From positions 24,646 to 88,645 of the forward strand of contig DATILL010000100.1 of assembly GCA_035476575.1 (NCBI GenBank): DNA of 64,000 bases, written 5' to 3'. Position 1 is the stretch's first letter, and every line of letters starts with the position of its first letter. Shown here piece after piece: positions 25,821-35,700 of this stretch. This DNA is from DATILL01 sp035476575. GTDB taxonomy: Bacteria; Actinomycetota; Actinomycetes; Mycobacteriales; JACQDL01. A model generated the notes under the pieces. The model worked only from the letters and a program-made list of their open reading frames with translations. It did not search any database and was not told where the DNA came from. Both the position numbers and the translations under genes were made by a program.

Positions 25821-27416
25821 ATGGGCGGCCTCGCGGTGACCCGGCATGACGTGCTCGTGGTGGGCGGCGGTCACAACGGGCTGACCGCCGCCGCGTACCT
25901 GGCCAAGGCGGGGTTGGACGTGCTCGTGCTGGAGGCGAAGGGCTATGTCGGCGGGGGAGTGATCACCCAGGAGGCGACCCTGCCCGGCTTCAAGCACGAC
26001 ATGCACGCGATTGCACACATCTTCATCCAGGGCAACCCGATGATCCGCGACGACGAGCTCGGGCTGCTCTCCCGGTACGGCCTGGAGTACGTGTTCCCGG
26101 ATCCGAGCATCGCGGTCGCGTTCCCGGACGGCGACTACATCGCGTTCTACCGGGACGTGCACAAGACGGCCGAAACGATCGCCCGGGTGTCCCCGCGTGA
26201 CGCGGAGAACTACCTGCGCTTCCACGAGTTCGCTGACCAGCTGCTCGACGTCCTGATGGCGGGCCTGTTCTCCCCGCCGCCCCCGCTCGGCGCGTTCTTC
26301 GGCCAGCTCGACCAGAGCGAGGTCGGCCAGGAGATGCTGCGCATGCTCATGATGAGCTACCTCGACGTGTGCAACGAGTGGTTCGAGAGCCCCAAGGTGC
26401 GGGCCGCGCTGGTCCGGTGGGTCTCGGAGATCCTGGCCGCGCCGGAGGAGGGCGGGACCGGGGCGTTCCTGTTGATGATGGTGCCGGTCATCCACCGCTA
26501 CGGCCTCGGCTATGCGGTCGGCGGGTCGGGCTCGCTGACCGACGCGCTGGTCGCGGCGTTCACTGACCTGGGCGGGACCATCCGGACCGATGCGCGGGTC
26601 GAACGGTTCCGGTTCGAGGGTGACCGGGTGGTCGGCGTACAACTGACCTCCGGAGAACGGATCGACGCGAGCCAGGCGGTCGTCGCCGACCTGAACATCA
26701 AGCAGCTCCCCGGCATGGTGGACCACCGCTTCGGGGCCGACTGGGAACGCAAGGTGAACCGGATCAAACCGGCCGGGTTCGCTCTGCTGGTGGGCCACCT
26801 CGCGCTCAGCGAGGCTCCAGTCTTCACCGCCGGGCCGGAGGTCGGGGGCGCCGGCTTCCAGGAGATCGCCGTGCCGCTGCCCGAGCTGCTGCAGACCTTC
26901 GACGGGCTGAAGTACGGCCAGCCGGCCACGACCATGCCGAGCATCGCGGTGGCCAGCGTCTGGGACCCCACCCGCGCGCCGGTCGGCCAGCACACGTTGT
27001 ACCTGTTGAGCTACGTGCCGGTCGAGCTCGCGGAGGGTCACTGGGACGAGGCGAAAGAGGTGATCTTTGACCAGGTGTTCGACACGTTCTGTGGGTTGAC
27101 CACGAACATGAGCCGGGACAAGGTGCTCGGCCGGGTCATCCACAGCCCTACCGACAGCGAGCGCTTCAACAGCTCGTGGCCGAAGGGCGACCCGGGCCAT
27201 TTCGGCTCGCAGTTGTTCCAGTTCATGGGGTACCGGCCGATGCCGAACATGGGGTACCGGCTGCCGGCCGAGGCGTTCTACCTGGTCGGTCCATCCACGC
27301 ATCCCGGATCGGGCGTGACCGGCGGAGCACGGGCGGGCGCGCAGGCGATCCTGGGCGATCTCGGCGTCGACTTCCACGACGTGGTCGCCGGGCGTGGCCA
27401 CCTGGCGCGGGCGTAG
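25821..27416 (+). CDS. Phytoene-dehydrogenase-like FAD oxidoreductase
   Basis: A 531-residue CrtI-type flavoprotein. The N-terminal FAD motif is VLVVGGGHNGLTAAAYLAKAGLDVLVLEA with GGGVITQE following; YAVGGSGSLTDALVAAF lies in the middle; the C-terminal FAD-binding end is AEAFYLVGPSTHPGSGVTGGARAGAQAIL. The family desaturates or isomerises polyenes and related substrates. The cluster has no carotenoid synthase, so the substrate is probably the polyketide. The gene begins 1 nt after the preceding stop. Confidence 0.88.
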   Translation: MGGLAVTRHDVLVVGGGHNGLTAAAYLAKAGLDVLVLEAKGYVGGGVITQEATLPGFKHDMHAIAHIFIQGNPMIRDDELGLLSRYGLEYVFPDPSIAVAFPDGDYIAFYRDVHKTAETIARVSPRDAENYLRFHEFADQLLDVLMAGLFSPPPPLGAFFGQLDQSEVGQEMLRMLMMSYLDVCNEWFESPKVRAALVRWVSEILAAPEEGGTGAFLLMMVPVIHRYGLGYAVGGSGSLTDALVAAFTDLGGTIRTDARVERFRFEGDRVVGVQLTSGERIDASQAVVADLNIKQLPGMVDHRFGADWERKVNRIKPAGFALLVGHLALSEAPVFTAGPEVGGAGFQEIAVPLPELLQTFDGLKYGQPATTMPSIAVASVWDPTRAPVGQHTLYLLSYVPVELAEGHWDEAKEVIFDQVFDTFCGLTTNMSRDKVLGRVIHSPTDSERFNSSWPKGDPGHFGSQLFQFMGYRPMPNMGYRLPAEAFYLVGPSTHPGSGVTGGARAGAQAILGDLGVDFHDVVAGRGHLARA

Positions 27417-27425
27417 GCGGCGACC

Positions 27426-27992
27426 ATGCCTTTCCAGGAGCCGGACCTGCCCGCGGTGGAGCGGGCGGTGATCGACCTGCTGGTCGAGCAGGAGGTGGCC
27501 GCGCTCGCCACGCTGTCCCAGGACGGGTATCCGTCCGCGTCCGCGATGCACATCGCCGCGGACCGGTTCACGGTGTATGTCAACACGTTCATCCACCACC
27601 GCAAGTACGCCGAGATGCTCGCCGACCCGCGGGTCAGCTATGTCGCGTCCCACCTGCCCTCCGGCGGGTTCAGCGACCGGCGGCAGATCCGCTCGGTCCA
27701 GGTCCGCGGCCGGGCGGCGCTGGTCACCGAGCCGGCGGAGCTGGCGCGTGCCGTCGAGGTGAGCCGCGAGCAGTTCCCCTGGCTGCGGGACACCGGGATG
27801 TACAACCACGTCACCGTCCCCAGCGAGCAGCCGCGGCAGGTGTTCTTCCGGATCGACCAGGTCGAGGCGGTCTGGGCCGACCACCGGGTGCACCCGTTGT
27901 GGCGGGTGATCCTGACCTTCACCGCCGACGGCCGGCAGGTCGCCCGGATGCGGCCGTACCCGAAGCCGGTCGCCGCCGCGCTCCGCGCCTGA
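27426..27992 (+). CDS. Pyridoxamine-5'-phosphate-oxidase-fold protein
   Basis: A 188-residue split-barrel flavin or F420 protein (VAALATLSQDGYPSASAMHIAADRFTVYVNT, KYAEMLADPRVSYVASH, FFRIDQVEAVWADHR). It is 9 bp downstream of the CrtI-like gene and seems to end the rightward operon. Such proteins reduce double bonds or serve as flavin-binding oxidases. The cofactor and substrate are not predictable. Confidence 0.8.
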   Translation: MPFQEPDLPAVERAVIDLLVEQEVAALATLSQDGYPSASAMHIAADRFTVYVNTFIHHRKYAEMLADPRVSYVASHLPSGGFSDRRQIRSVQVRGRAALVTEPAELARAVEVSREQFPWLRDTGMYNHVTVPSEQPRQVFFRIDQVEAVWADHRVHPLWRVILTFTADGRQVARMRPYPKPVAAALRA

Positions 27993-28266
27993 TCGAACTG
28001 CCAGCGAAACCCACAACGAGACCGTCGAGCGTGCCCAGGGACCGGTGGACCGAGCCGTCTGGCTCCAGGTTCACCGGTCCCCTGACGAGGCCGGTCACGC
28101 CGATGATCGCCCGGCAGGTCCGGCTAGAGGTCGGCCAGCTCGACTCCCGGAAGGCGGTGCTCGAGAGCGCCGAGTGACAGCCCCGTTGGACACCCTTTCG
28201 TCCGTTGTCGGGCACTGCCCGTGACCCTACTGTCGGGGCAGCTCAGATCGGGTGACGGAGGCAACG

Positions 28267-28557
28267 GTGAACGAGTGCGAAGAGCGGTGTGAAGAACAGT
28301 TCGGGCAGTGCGTCAAACATGGCGACAACATGGGCGGCATGCAGTGCCTGGCCCACCGCCAGTACTGCCTGAACGGATGCGCCACCGAGCAGTTCCCGGA
28401 CGCGGGCAGCGGCGGCGGGTACGGCGGCGGCTACGGCCAGTGTTCGATGAGCGGCTGCCCGACCTGCGCCAGCGACTACTCGCTGAGCAACCCCTGTGCG
28501 TACTCCGAGGGCCACGGCGGCGATCACGCCTGCTCCTACAGCCACACCTGGGCCTGA
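28267..28557 (+). CDS. Small cysteine-rich protein of unknown function
   Basis: GTG at 28267 has GGAGG 6 nt upstream; another in-frame GTG exists at 28252. The 96-residue product has about 11 Cys (NECEERC, EQFGQC, MQCLAHRQYCLNGC, QCSMSGCPTC, NPC, HAC), a glycine/tyrosine-rich hinge (GGGYGGGYG) and several His. No signal peptide is seen. The paired CxxxC pattern suggests metal binding or disulphides. It stands alone between the cluster and a VOC gene. Confidence 0.65.
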   Translation: MNECEERCEEQFGQCVKHGDNMGGMQCLAHRQYCLNGCATEQFPDAGSGGGYGGGYGQCSMSGCPTCASDYSLSNPCAYSEGHGGDHACSYSHTWA

Positions 28558-28741
28558 CCGGGCGCTAGCCGGTGCCCCGTCGGTGCTGGCTCGCTCTGAC
28601 TGTGGGTGATCGCTCGCCTGCGGCAGGGCGAGGTGGCCCACGGCTGTTGGTCATGGCGCCGCGGTGTCGTGGGGAGTCGTCGGAGTTGTCGTAGCCACGG
28701 GCTAGCGTCAGCCCAGACGGTCCGACACGAGGGAGCACACG

Positions 28742-29512
28742 ATGAGTTACGTCACTGGCAGCCAGCCCAACGGCACCCCGACCTGGGTCGATCTGGGGAT
28801 CCCCGACCTCGACCGGGCGATGGAGTTCTACGGTGCACTGTTCGGCTGGACATTCGAGGTGGGACCGCCCGAGACCGGGCGATACACGATGTGCCTGTTG
28901 GACGACAAGCCGGTCGCCGCGATCATGCCCAACCCTGACCCGGGAGCAACCGACTTCTGGTGGAACATGTACCTGGCCACCGACGACTGTGACGGCACCG
29001 CCAAGCGCGTCACCGACGCCGGCGGCACGCTGCTGCAGGCACCGATGGACGTCATGGACCAGGGCCGGATGGCCATCGCCATGGACCCGGTCGGTGCCCA
29101 GTTCGGCCTGTGGCAGGCCCGCGCGTTCGCTGGCGCCCAGATCGTGAACGAGCCCGGCGCGCTGCTCCGCAACGACCTCGTCACCCCGACCCCGGCACCG
29201 GCCCGGGTGTTCTACGCGATGGTGTTCGACTACACGCTGGACGGCAACCCGGACCTGCCCGGTCTTGACTTCACCTTCCTGCGCCGGCCGGACGGTCACG
29301 AGATCGGCGGGATCATGGGTGACCCGGCCGCGGTGTCCTCCCGCTGGGGGACGCTGTTCGAGGTCGCGGACACCGACGCGGCGGTGGCGCGGGCTACCGC
29401 GGCGGGCGGCAGCGCCGGTGCACCCTGGGACCTCGTGTACGGACGGATCGCGGAGATCACCGACCCCTTCGGCGCCCGGCTCACCATCGGAGCCCGCCCC
29501 CACGACCGGTAG
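28742..29512 (+). CDS. VOC (glyoxalase/bleomycin-resistance) family protein, two domains
   Basis: A 256-residue protein built of two VOC repeats: residues about 10-125 (TWVDLGIPDLDRAMEFYGALFGWTFE ... MDPVGAQFGLWQ) and about 130-250 (ARVFYAMVFDYTLD ... EITDPFGARLTIG). Members include glyoxalases, dioxygenases and antibiotic-binding proteins. A role in self-protection from the nearby polyketide is conceivable but unsupported. The gene is monocistronic. Confidence 0.85.
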   Translation: MSYVTGSQPNGTPTWVDLGIPDLDRAMEFYGALFGWTFEVGPPETGRYTMCLLDDKPVAAIMPNPDPGATDFWWNMYLATDDCDGTAKRVTDAGGTLLQAPMDVMDQGRMAIAMDPVGAQFGLWQARAFAGAQIVNEPGALLRNDLVTPTPAPARVFYAMVFDYTLDGNPDLPGLDFTFLRRPDGHEIGGIMGDPAAVSSRWGTLFEVADTDAAVARATAAGGSAGAPWDLVYGRIAEITDPFGARLTIGARPHDR

Positions 29513-29690
29513 GCCGGGCGCGACCCGCCGGCAGCGTGCCTACCGGGTGTCCAGCCAGGGTCCACATGCGACACCCCCGATCCTGGGCTGCACGATGGCG
29601 TTCGAGCGCGCTCAGATCGCTGTCCCGCTCGCCCGGCCGGCGACCACCCTGGCCGCGCTGGACCACCCACCGGTAGCGCTCGGGCACCCC

Positions 29691-29722
29691 CTAGCCGGCA
29701 CGTTCTTGCGCGTGCCGGCTAG
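29691..29722 (-). terminator. Strong hairpin directly 3' of the tRNA gene
   Basis: CTAGCCGGCACG and CGTGCCGGCTAG form a perfect 12-bp stem with an 8-nt loop (TTCTTGCG), abutting the tRNA 3' end on the minus strand. There is no U-tract, as often in high-GC actinobacteria. It could terminate or help process the tRNA transcript. Confidence 0.7.
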
Positions 29723-29796
29723 TGCCCCCGGTGGGATTCGAACCCACACCGTGCGGTTTTTGAGGCCGCTGCCTCTGCCGATTGGGCTACGGGGGC
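29723..29796 (-). tRNA. tRNA with CAA anticodon (Leu, UUG codon) but short variable loop
   Basis: A 74-nt cloverleaf. Acceptor stem GCCCCCG/CGGGGGC with discriminator A; D arm from GCCC to GGC; anticodon loop CUCAAAA with anticodon CAA at 29760-29762; 5-nt variable loop ACGGU; T arm GUGGG-UUCGAAU-CCCAC. CCA is not encoded. The anticodon means Leu, yet normal bacterial tRNA-Leu are class II with a long variable arm, and the last anticodon-stem pair here is a C-A mismatch. It may be a non-canonical or specialised tRNA. It lies divergently next to pdtaR. Confidence 0.8.
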
Positions 29797-29884
29797 AACA
29801 CACAGGAACGCCGCCTTAGCCCGGTACGCTTTTCGGGCAGGCGACACACCGCTTGCATACGTTACCGGCTCGCCAGGAGTGACC

Positions 29885-30490
29885 GTGCCCGACACCCCCG
29901 CCCGCCGTGTCCTCATCGCCGAGGATGAGGCTCTCATCCGGCTCGACCTGAAGGAGATGCTGGAAGAGGAGGGTTATGTCGTCGCCGGCGAGGCCGGCGA
30001 TGGCGAGGCGGCCGTCCTGCTGGCCCACGAGCTCCGCCCCGACCTGGTCATCGTGGACGTGAAGATGCCGAAGATGGACGGCATCACCGCGGCCGAACGG
30101 ATCGCCGGCGGCCGGCTCGCTCCGGTCATCATCCTGACCGCGTTCAGCCAGCGGGACCTCGTCGAGCGGGCCCGGGCCGCGGGTGCGATGGCGTACCTCG
30201 TCAAGCCGTTCCAGAAGAAGGACCTGCTGCCGACCATCGAGATGGCCACCTCCCGGTTCGCCGAGATCGTCGCGTTAGAGAAAGAGGTGCTCGGGCTGAC
30301 CGACCGGCTGGAGGCCCGCAAGATTGTGGAGCGGGCCAAGGGCGTGCTGATGACCGAGCACAAGATGACCGAGCCGCAGGCCTTCCGGTGGATCCAGCGG
30401 ACCGCCATGGACCGGCGCACCACCATGCGTGAGGTCGCCGAGAAGGTGCTGGCCGCTGAGGTGCCGACCGGCGAGCTGGGCAAGACGTAA
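29885..30490 (+). CDS. pdtaR: ANTAR-domain response regulator PdtaR
   Basis: A 201-residue receiver-ANTAR protein, very close to Mycobacterium tuberculosis Rv1626. The receiver (RRVLIAEDEALIRLDL ... VIVDVKMPKMDGI, phospho-Asp in VDVKMP; ILTAFSQRDLVERAR) is followed by a C-terminal ANTAR RNA-binding helix bundle (ARKIVERAKGVLMTEHKMTEPQAFRWIQRTAMDRRTTM). It works as an RNA-binding antiterminator downstream of a PdtaS-type kinase. GTG at 29885 has AGGAG 5 nt upstream; GTG at 29879 is the alternative. Confidence 0.93.
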   Translation: MPDTPARRVLIAEDEALIRLDLKEMLEEEGYVVAGEAGDGEAAVLLAHELRPDLVIVDVKMPKMDGITAAERIAGGRLAPVIILTAFSQRDLVERARAAGAMAYLVKPFQKKDLLPTIEMATSRFAEIVALEKEVLGLTDRLEARKIVERAKGVLMTEHKMTEPQAFRWIQRTAMDRRTTMREVAEKVLAAEVPTGELGKT

Positions 30491-30657
30491 CGCTCCGGCG
30501 CCCGCACGCCCCAGTCCCGCCGTCGCTGTTGGGTCACGACTTGGGCGAGTCCCGCTCGTGACGCTCGGTGACACGCTACTCTTCGCGACTCAGTAGAACC
30601 CGGTTACGCCGCGACCGGCAGGCGATCGGTCGCGTCATCCCTGTCAGGAGGGCACCA

Positions 30658-31839
30658 GTGCGTCAAATCAAGGCAGTGCTCGCGGGCGCGACCGTCGCCG
30701 CGGTGGCTGTCGCGTTGTCCGCGTGCGGGAGCAAGGACGCCGGCACCGGCGGCGGTGGTGGTGGTGCTCCCAGCTCCGTCAAGATCGGCTTCATGGGTGA
30801 CCTGACCGGCGAGAGCGCGGGGATCGTGGTGCCGCCCGCCAACGGCGCCCAGCTCGCGATCGAGGAGTACAACGCCACCAACCCGCGGACCAAGATCGAT
30901 CTGGTCAAGTATGACAGCCAGGGCAACCCGACCCAGGCTGTGCCGCTGGCGCAGAAGGCGGTCCAGACCGACAAGATCGTCGGCCTGATCGGCCCGGCGT
31001 TCTCCGGCGAGTCGAAGAACGTCGGCCCGATCCTGGAAGAAGCCAAGATCCCGAGCATCTCGCCGTCGGCCACCAACGTCGACCTGGCCAAGAACGGCTG
31101 GAAGTACTGGCACCGCGTGGTCGCCAACGACGGCGTCCAGGGTCCCGGCCTGGCCGACTTCGTGGCCCGTGCGCTCAAGCCCAAGGCCGCGTTCGTGATC
31201 GACGACAAGTCCACCTACGGCAAGGGCCTGGCCGACGCGGTCACCGCCACCCTGAAGGCCGGAGGGGTCACCCCGAGCACCGACTCGATCGACCCAGCCG
31301 GCTCCGACTTCGCCACCACGGTCAACAAGGTCAAGGCGGCCAACCCGGACGTGGTCTTCTTCGGCGGCTACTACTCCGCGGCCGGTAAGCTGCTCAAGCA
31401 GCTCCGCGACGGCGGCGTGAAGACGGCGAAGTTCGTCACCGGCGACGGCTCGCTGGACAAGGGCCTGATCGACGGCGCCGGTGCGGCCAACGCCGAGGGC
31501 GCCCTCATCGGCTGCCCGTGCCTGATCGCATCCACCTCGACCGACCCCGCCGCGCAGAAGTTCTCGACCGACTACAAGGCCAAGTTCAACGCCGAGCCGG
31601 CCGTCTACGCGACCGAGGGCTTCGACGCCGCGAGCGTGTTCATCGAGGCAGTCAAGGCCGGCAACACCACGCCGGAGACGATCAACTCGTACCTCAAGAC
31701 CGTGGACTACAAGGGTGTGTCCAAGGAGATCAAGTTCCAGGACAACGGCGAGCCCACCGTGAACGACGTGCTCGTCTACCAGGTTAAGAACGGCAAGATC
31801 ACGCTGGTAGGCAACTCGAAGGAGGCCACGGTCGGCTGA
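30658..31839 (+). CDS. livK: Branched-chain amino-acid ABC transporter substrate-binding lipoprotein
   Basis: A 393-residue lipoprotein with lipobox LSAC (Cys about residue 22) and a Gly-rich linker, then the Leu/Ile/Val-binding fold (IGFMGDLTGESAGIVVPPANGAQLAIEEYN, GPAFSGESKNVGPILEEAKIPSISPSAT, FFGGYYSAAGKLLKQLRDGG). GTG follows CAGGAGGGCACCA. It is the first gene of the livKHMGF unit, captures the substrate outside the membrane and passes it to LivH/LivM. Confidence 0.93.
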   Translation: MRQIKAVLAGATVAAVAVALSACGSKDAGTGGGGGGAPSSVKIGFMGDLTGESAGIVVPPANGAQLAIEEYNATNPRTKIDLVKYDSQGNPTQAVPLAQKAVQTDKIVGLIGPAFSGESKNVGPILEEAKIPSISPSATNVDLAKNGWKYWHRVVANDGVQGPGLADFVARALKPKAAFVIDDKSTYGKGLADAVTATLKAGGVTPSTDSIDPAGSDFATTVNKVKAANPDVVFFGGYYSAAGKLLKQLRDGGVKTAKFVTGDGSLDKGLIDGAGAANAEGALIGCPCLIASTSTDPAAQKFSTDYKAKFNAEPAVYATEGFDAASVFIEAVKAGNTTPETINSYLKTVDYKGVSKEIKFQDNGEPTVNDVLVYQVKNGKITLVGNSKEATVG

Positions 31840-31876
31840 CCCCCGACCAGACCGCCCGAGTTTCCGTCTCGACACC

Positions 31877-31912
31877 AGGAGCGGGAGCGCCGCCAACCGC
31901 GCTCCCGCTCCT
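31877..31912 (+). terminator. 14-bp hairpin between livK and livH
   Basis: AGGAGCGGGAGCGC and GCGCTCCCGCTCCT form a perfect stem with an 8-nt loop. Placed between the binding-protein gene and the permease genes, it would attenuate or stabilise the transcript so that more binding protein than permease is made. Confidence 0.75.
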
Positions 31913-31981
31913 GCGGCGAAGGCGACCATCCGGCGAAGGTGCCCCTTCAGCGATAGCGAGCCCTGCACCGAAAGCGAGCCC

Positions 31982-32949
31982 GTGCTGCACGACTTCGTCA
32001 CCCAGTTCTGGCCGTCCACCATCGACGGCCTGTCCGCCGGCGCCATCTACGCTCTCGTCGCGCTCGGCTACACGATGGTGTACGGCGTGCTGAGACTGAT
32101 CAACTTCGCGCACTCCGAAGTCTTCATGGTGGGCACCTTCGCCGCCCTGTTCGTGCTCAGCAACGTTCTGGACATCACCCACCCGATCACCGGCATCGCG
32201 CTGGTTGGCGTGCTGCTGGCCATGGCCGCCGCCGCGATGATCAGCTCCGGGGTGACCGCGGTGGTGTTGGAGCGGGTCGCCTACCGACCGCTGCGCCGCA
32301 AGGGCGCGTCCCGGCTGGCGGCCCTCATCTCGGCCATCGGGGCGTCGTTCTTCCTGCAGGAGCTGTTCGCGCTGTTCGTCATCCCGACGGTGTTCCACCG
32401 GGAGCAGCACGGCCGCGACCAGATTCCGGTGCCGCACGTGATGGACAAGGAAGGGCTGTTCAGCATCGGCAACGGCGTCGTCCGCAACGACAAGCTCCTC
32501 GTCCTGGTCGCGGCGGTCGTGATGATGGTGCTGCTGGACCAGCTCGTGAACCGCACCAAGGTCGGCCGCGGGATCCGGGCCACCGCCCAGGACCCGGAGA
32601 CCGCCGTGCTGATGGGGATCAACATCGACCGGATCATCTTGGTCACCTTCGTGGTGGGCGGGGCGATGGCCGGCGTCGCCGCCGCGTTGTACGCGCTGGA
32701 GTACGAGAACATCAAGTACAACATCGGCTTCCTGCTCGGCATCAAGGCGTTCACCGCCGCCGTCATGGGTGGCATCGGCAACCTGCGCGGCGCGCTGCTC
32801 GGCGGCCTGCTGCTCGGGCTGATCGAGTTCTACGGCGCCAGCGTGTTCGGGTCGGAATGGCGCGACGTCATCGCGTTCACCGTCCTGGTGGTGGTGCTGA
32901 TGTTCCGCCCGACCGGCATCCTCGGTGAGCCGCTGCAGAAGGCCCGCGC

Positions 32950-32953
<4 letters not shown>
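31982..32953 (+). CDS. livH: Branched-chain amino-acid ABC transporter permease LivH
   Basis: A 323-residue integral membrane permease (STIDGLSAGAIYALVALGYTMVYGVLRLINFAHSE; conserved RATAQDPETAVLMGINIDRI; ALEYENIKYNIGFLLGIKAFTAAVMGG). GTG start; the stop overlaps livM by ATGA. Together with LivM it forms the transmembrane channel. Confidence 0.92.
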
Positions 32954-34103
<1,150 letters not shown>

Positions 34104-34107
<4 letters not shown>

Positions 34108-34901
34108 GCGCGGACCCGACGGCGACCGGCGGCCCGCTGCTGGAGCTGCGCGAGCTGACCATGCGCTTCGGTGGCGTGGTCGCACTGTCCACTGTGGACC
34201 TCCAGGTCCAGCGCGGTGAGATCTTCGCGCTGATCGGGCCGAACGGCGCCGGCAAGACCACCGTCTTCAACGTCGTGACCGGGGTCTACCGGCCGACCTC
34301 GGGCGAGGTGGTCTTCGAGGGCAGCCGGATCTCCGGGCTGAAGCGGTACCAGGTGACCAAACGCGGGGTGGCCCGCACTTTCCAGAACATCCGGCTCTTC
34401 CACAACATGTCGGCGCTGGAGAACGTCATGGTCGGCGGCGACGCACACCACCGCACCGGTGTCCTCGGTGCCGGCCTCGGCCTGCCGTGGCACCGCCGCG
34501 AGGAGCGGGAGGGCCGGGCCGCCGCGCTGGAGCTGCTGGACTTCGTCGGCATCCCCCGGCGGACCGAGGAGACCGCGAAGAACCTGCCGTACGGCGACCA
34601 GCGCCGTCTGGAGATCGCCCGCGCGCTGGCCACCAACCCCACGCTGCTGCTGCTGGACGAGCCGGCGGCGGGGATGAACCCGGCGGAGAAGGAGTCCCTG
34701 CAGGAGCTCATCCGGAAGATCCGCGACAGCGGCCGGACCGTGTTGATCATCGAGCACGACATGAGCCTGGTGATGGGAATCAGCGACCGGATCGCGGTGC
34801 TCGACTTCGGCCAGAAGATCGCCGACGGGCCGCCGGACAAGGTGCGCAACGACCCGAAGGTCGTCGAGGCATACCTGGGGGCACCGGCCGATGCTTCTTG
34901 A
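34104..34901 (+). CDS. livG: Branched-chain amino-acid ABC transporter ATPase LivG
   Basis: A 265-residue ATPase with Walker A GPNGAGKT, the LivG-type RTFQNIRLFHNMSALENVMVG, signature YGDQRRLEIARAL and Walker B LLLLDEPAAGMNP. GTG start overlaps the livM stop; it overlaps livF by 11 bp. It couples ATP hydrolysis to uptake. Confidence 0.93.
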
Positions 34902-35676
34902 GCTGCGCGACATCCGCGTCCATTACGGCAAGATCGAGGCGCTCAAGGGCATCTCGCTAGGGGTCGACGAGCGGGAGATCGTCGCTCTCATCGGGGCGAA
35001 CGGCGCCGGCAAGACCACCACCCTGAAGACCGTCTCCGGGCTGCGGCCGGTCTCCGCCGGACACATCGTCTTCGCGGGCGACGAGATCACCCGGCTGGCT
35101 GGCCACAAGCGGGTGCTGGCCGGCATCGGGCAGGCTCCGGAGGGTCGCGGCGTCTTCCCCGGCATGACCGTCGAGGAGAACCTGCTGATGGGTGCCTACG
35201 CGCGGCGCGGGCCGGTCGCGCGGGAGCTGGAGGAGGTGTATGACCTGTTCCCGCGGCTGCGGGAACGGCGCACCCAGCTCGGCGGCACCATGTCCGGCGG
35301 CGAGCAGCAGATGGTGGCCATCGGTCGGGCGATGATGACCAGGCCGCGGGTGCTGCTGCTGGACGAGCCGTCGATGGGGCTGGCGCCCAAGCTGGTCCAG
35401 CAGATCTTCCACATCATCGGCGAGATCAACCGGCGCGGCACCACCGTCCTGCTGGTCGAGCAGAACGCCCACCAGGCGCTGCGGCTGGCCCACCGGGCGT
35501 ACGTCCTGGAGACCGGGCGGGTGGTGAAGACCGCGCCGGCCAGCGACCTGCTCGACGACCCCGAGGTACGGGCCGCCTACCTCGGCGGCGCTGGTGGCTC
35601 CGGCAGCGCTGGTGGCGCTGGTGGCGCTGGTGGCGCTGGTGGCTCCGGCAGTGGAGGCCGCCACCGCGCCAACTGA
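34891..35676 (+). CDS. livF: Branched-chain amino-acid ABC transporter ATPase LivF
   Basis: A 261-residue ATPase with Walker A GANGAGKT, APEGRGVFPGMTVEENLLMGAY, signature MSGGEQQMVAIGRAM and Walker B LLLDEPSMGLAP. The last about 30 residues are a repetitive Gly/Ala/Ser tail encoded by 9-bp repeats, not part of the family fold. It is the final gene of the liv operon. Confidence 0.93.
   Translation: MLLELRDIRVHYGKIEALKGISLGVDEREIVALIGANGAGKTTTLKTVSGLRPVSAGHIVFAGDEITRLAGHKRVLAGIGQAPEGRGVFPGMTVEENLLMGAYARRGPVARELEEVYDLFPRLRERRTQLGGTMSGGEQQMVAIGRAMMTRPRVLLLDEPSMGLAPKLVQQIFHIIGEINRRGTTVLLVEQNAHQALRLAHRAYVLETGRVVKTAPASDLLDDPEVRAAYLGGAGGSGSAGGAGGAGGAGGSGSGGRHRAN
35592..35652 (+). repeat. 9-bp repeats encoding the LivF Gly-rich tail
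   Basis: GGTGGCGCT occurs three times in tandem (35611-35637), flanked by two copies of GGTGGCTCCGGCAG. The array stays in frame, giving GGAGGAGGAGGSGSGG, and looks prone to slippage. Confidence 0.75.
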
Positions 35677-35700
35677 ACCAGCCCGCCCCCCTCCCGCTGT

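Noticed and set aside
27993..28251. Minus-strand frame downstream of the PPOX-fold gene
   Set aside because: It overlaps the end of the PPOX-fold gene, has no ribosome site and shows no recognisable motif.
29691..29796. tRNA locus as an integration (att) site of a mobile element
   Set aside because: No integrase gene and no direct repeat of the tRNA 3' end were seen nearby; flanking genes are conserved housekeeping genes.
30604..32046. A 480-codon minus-strand frame opposite livK
   Set aside because: Antisense to a clear lipoprotein gene, Leu/Gly/Arg-biased, no family resemblance.
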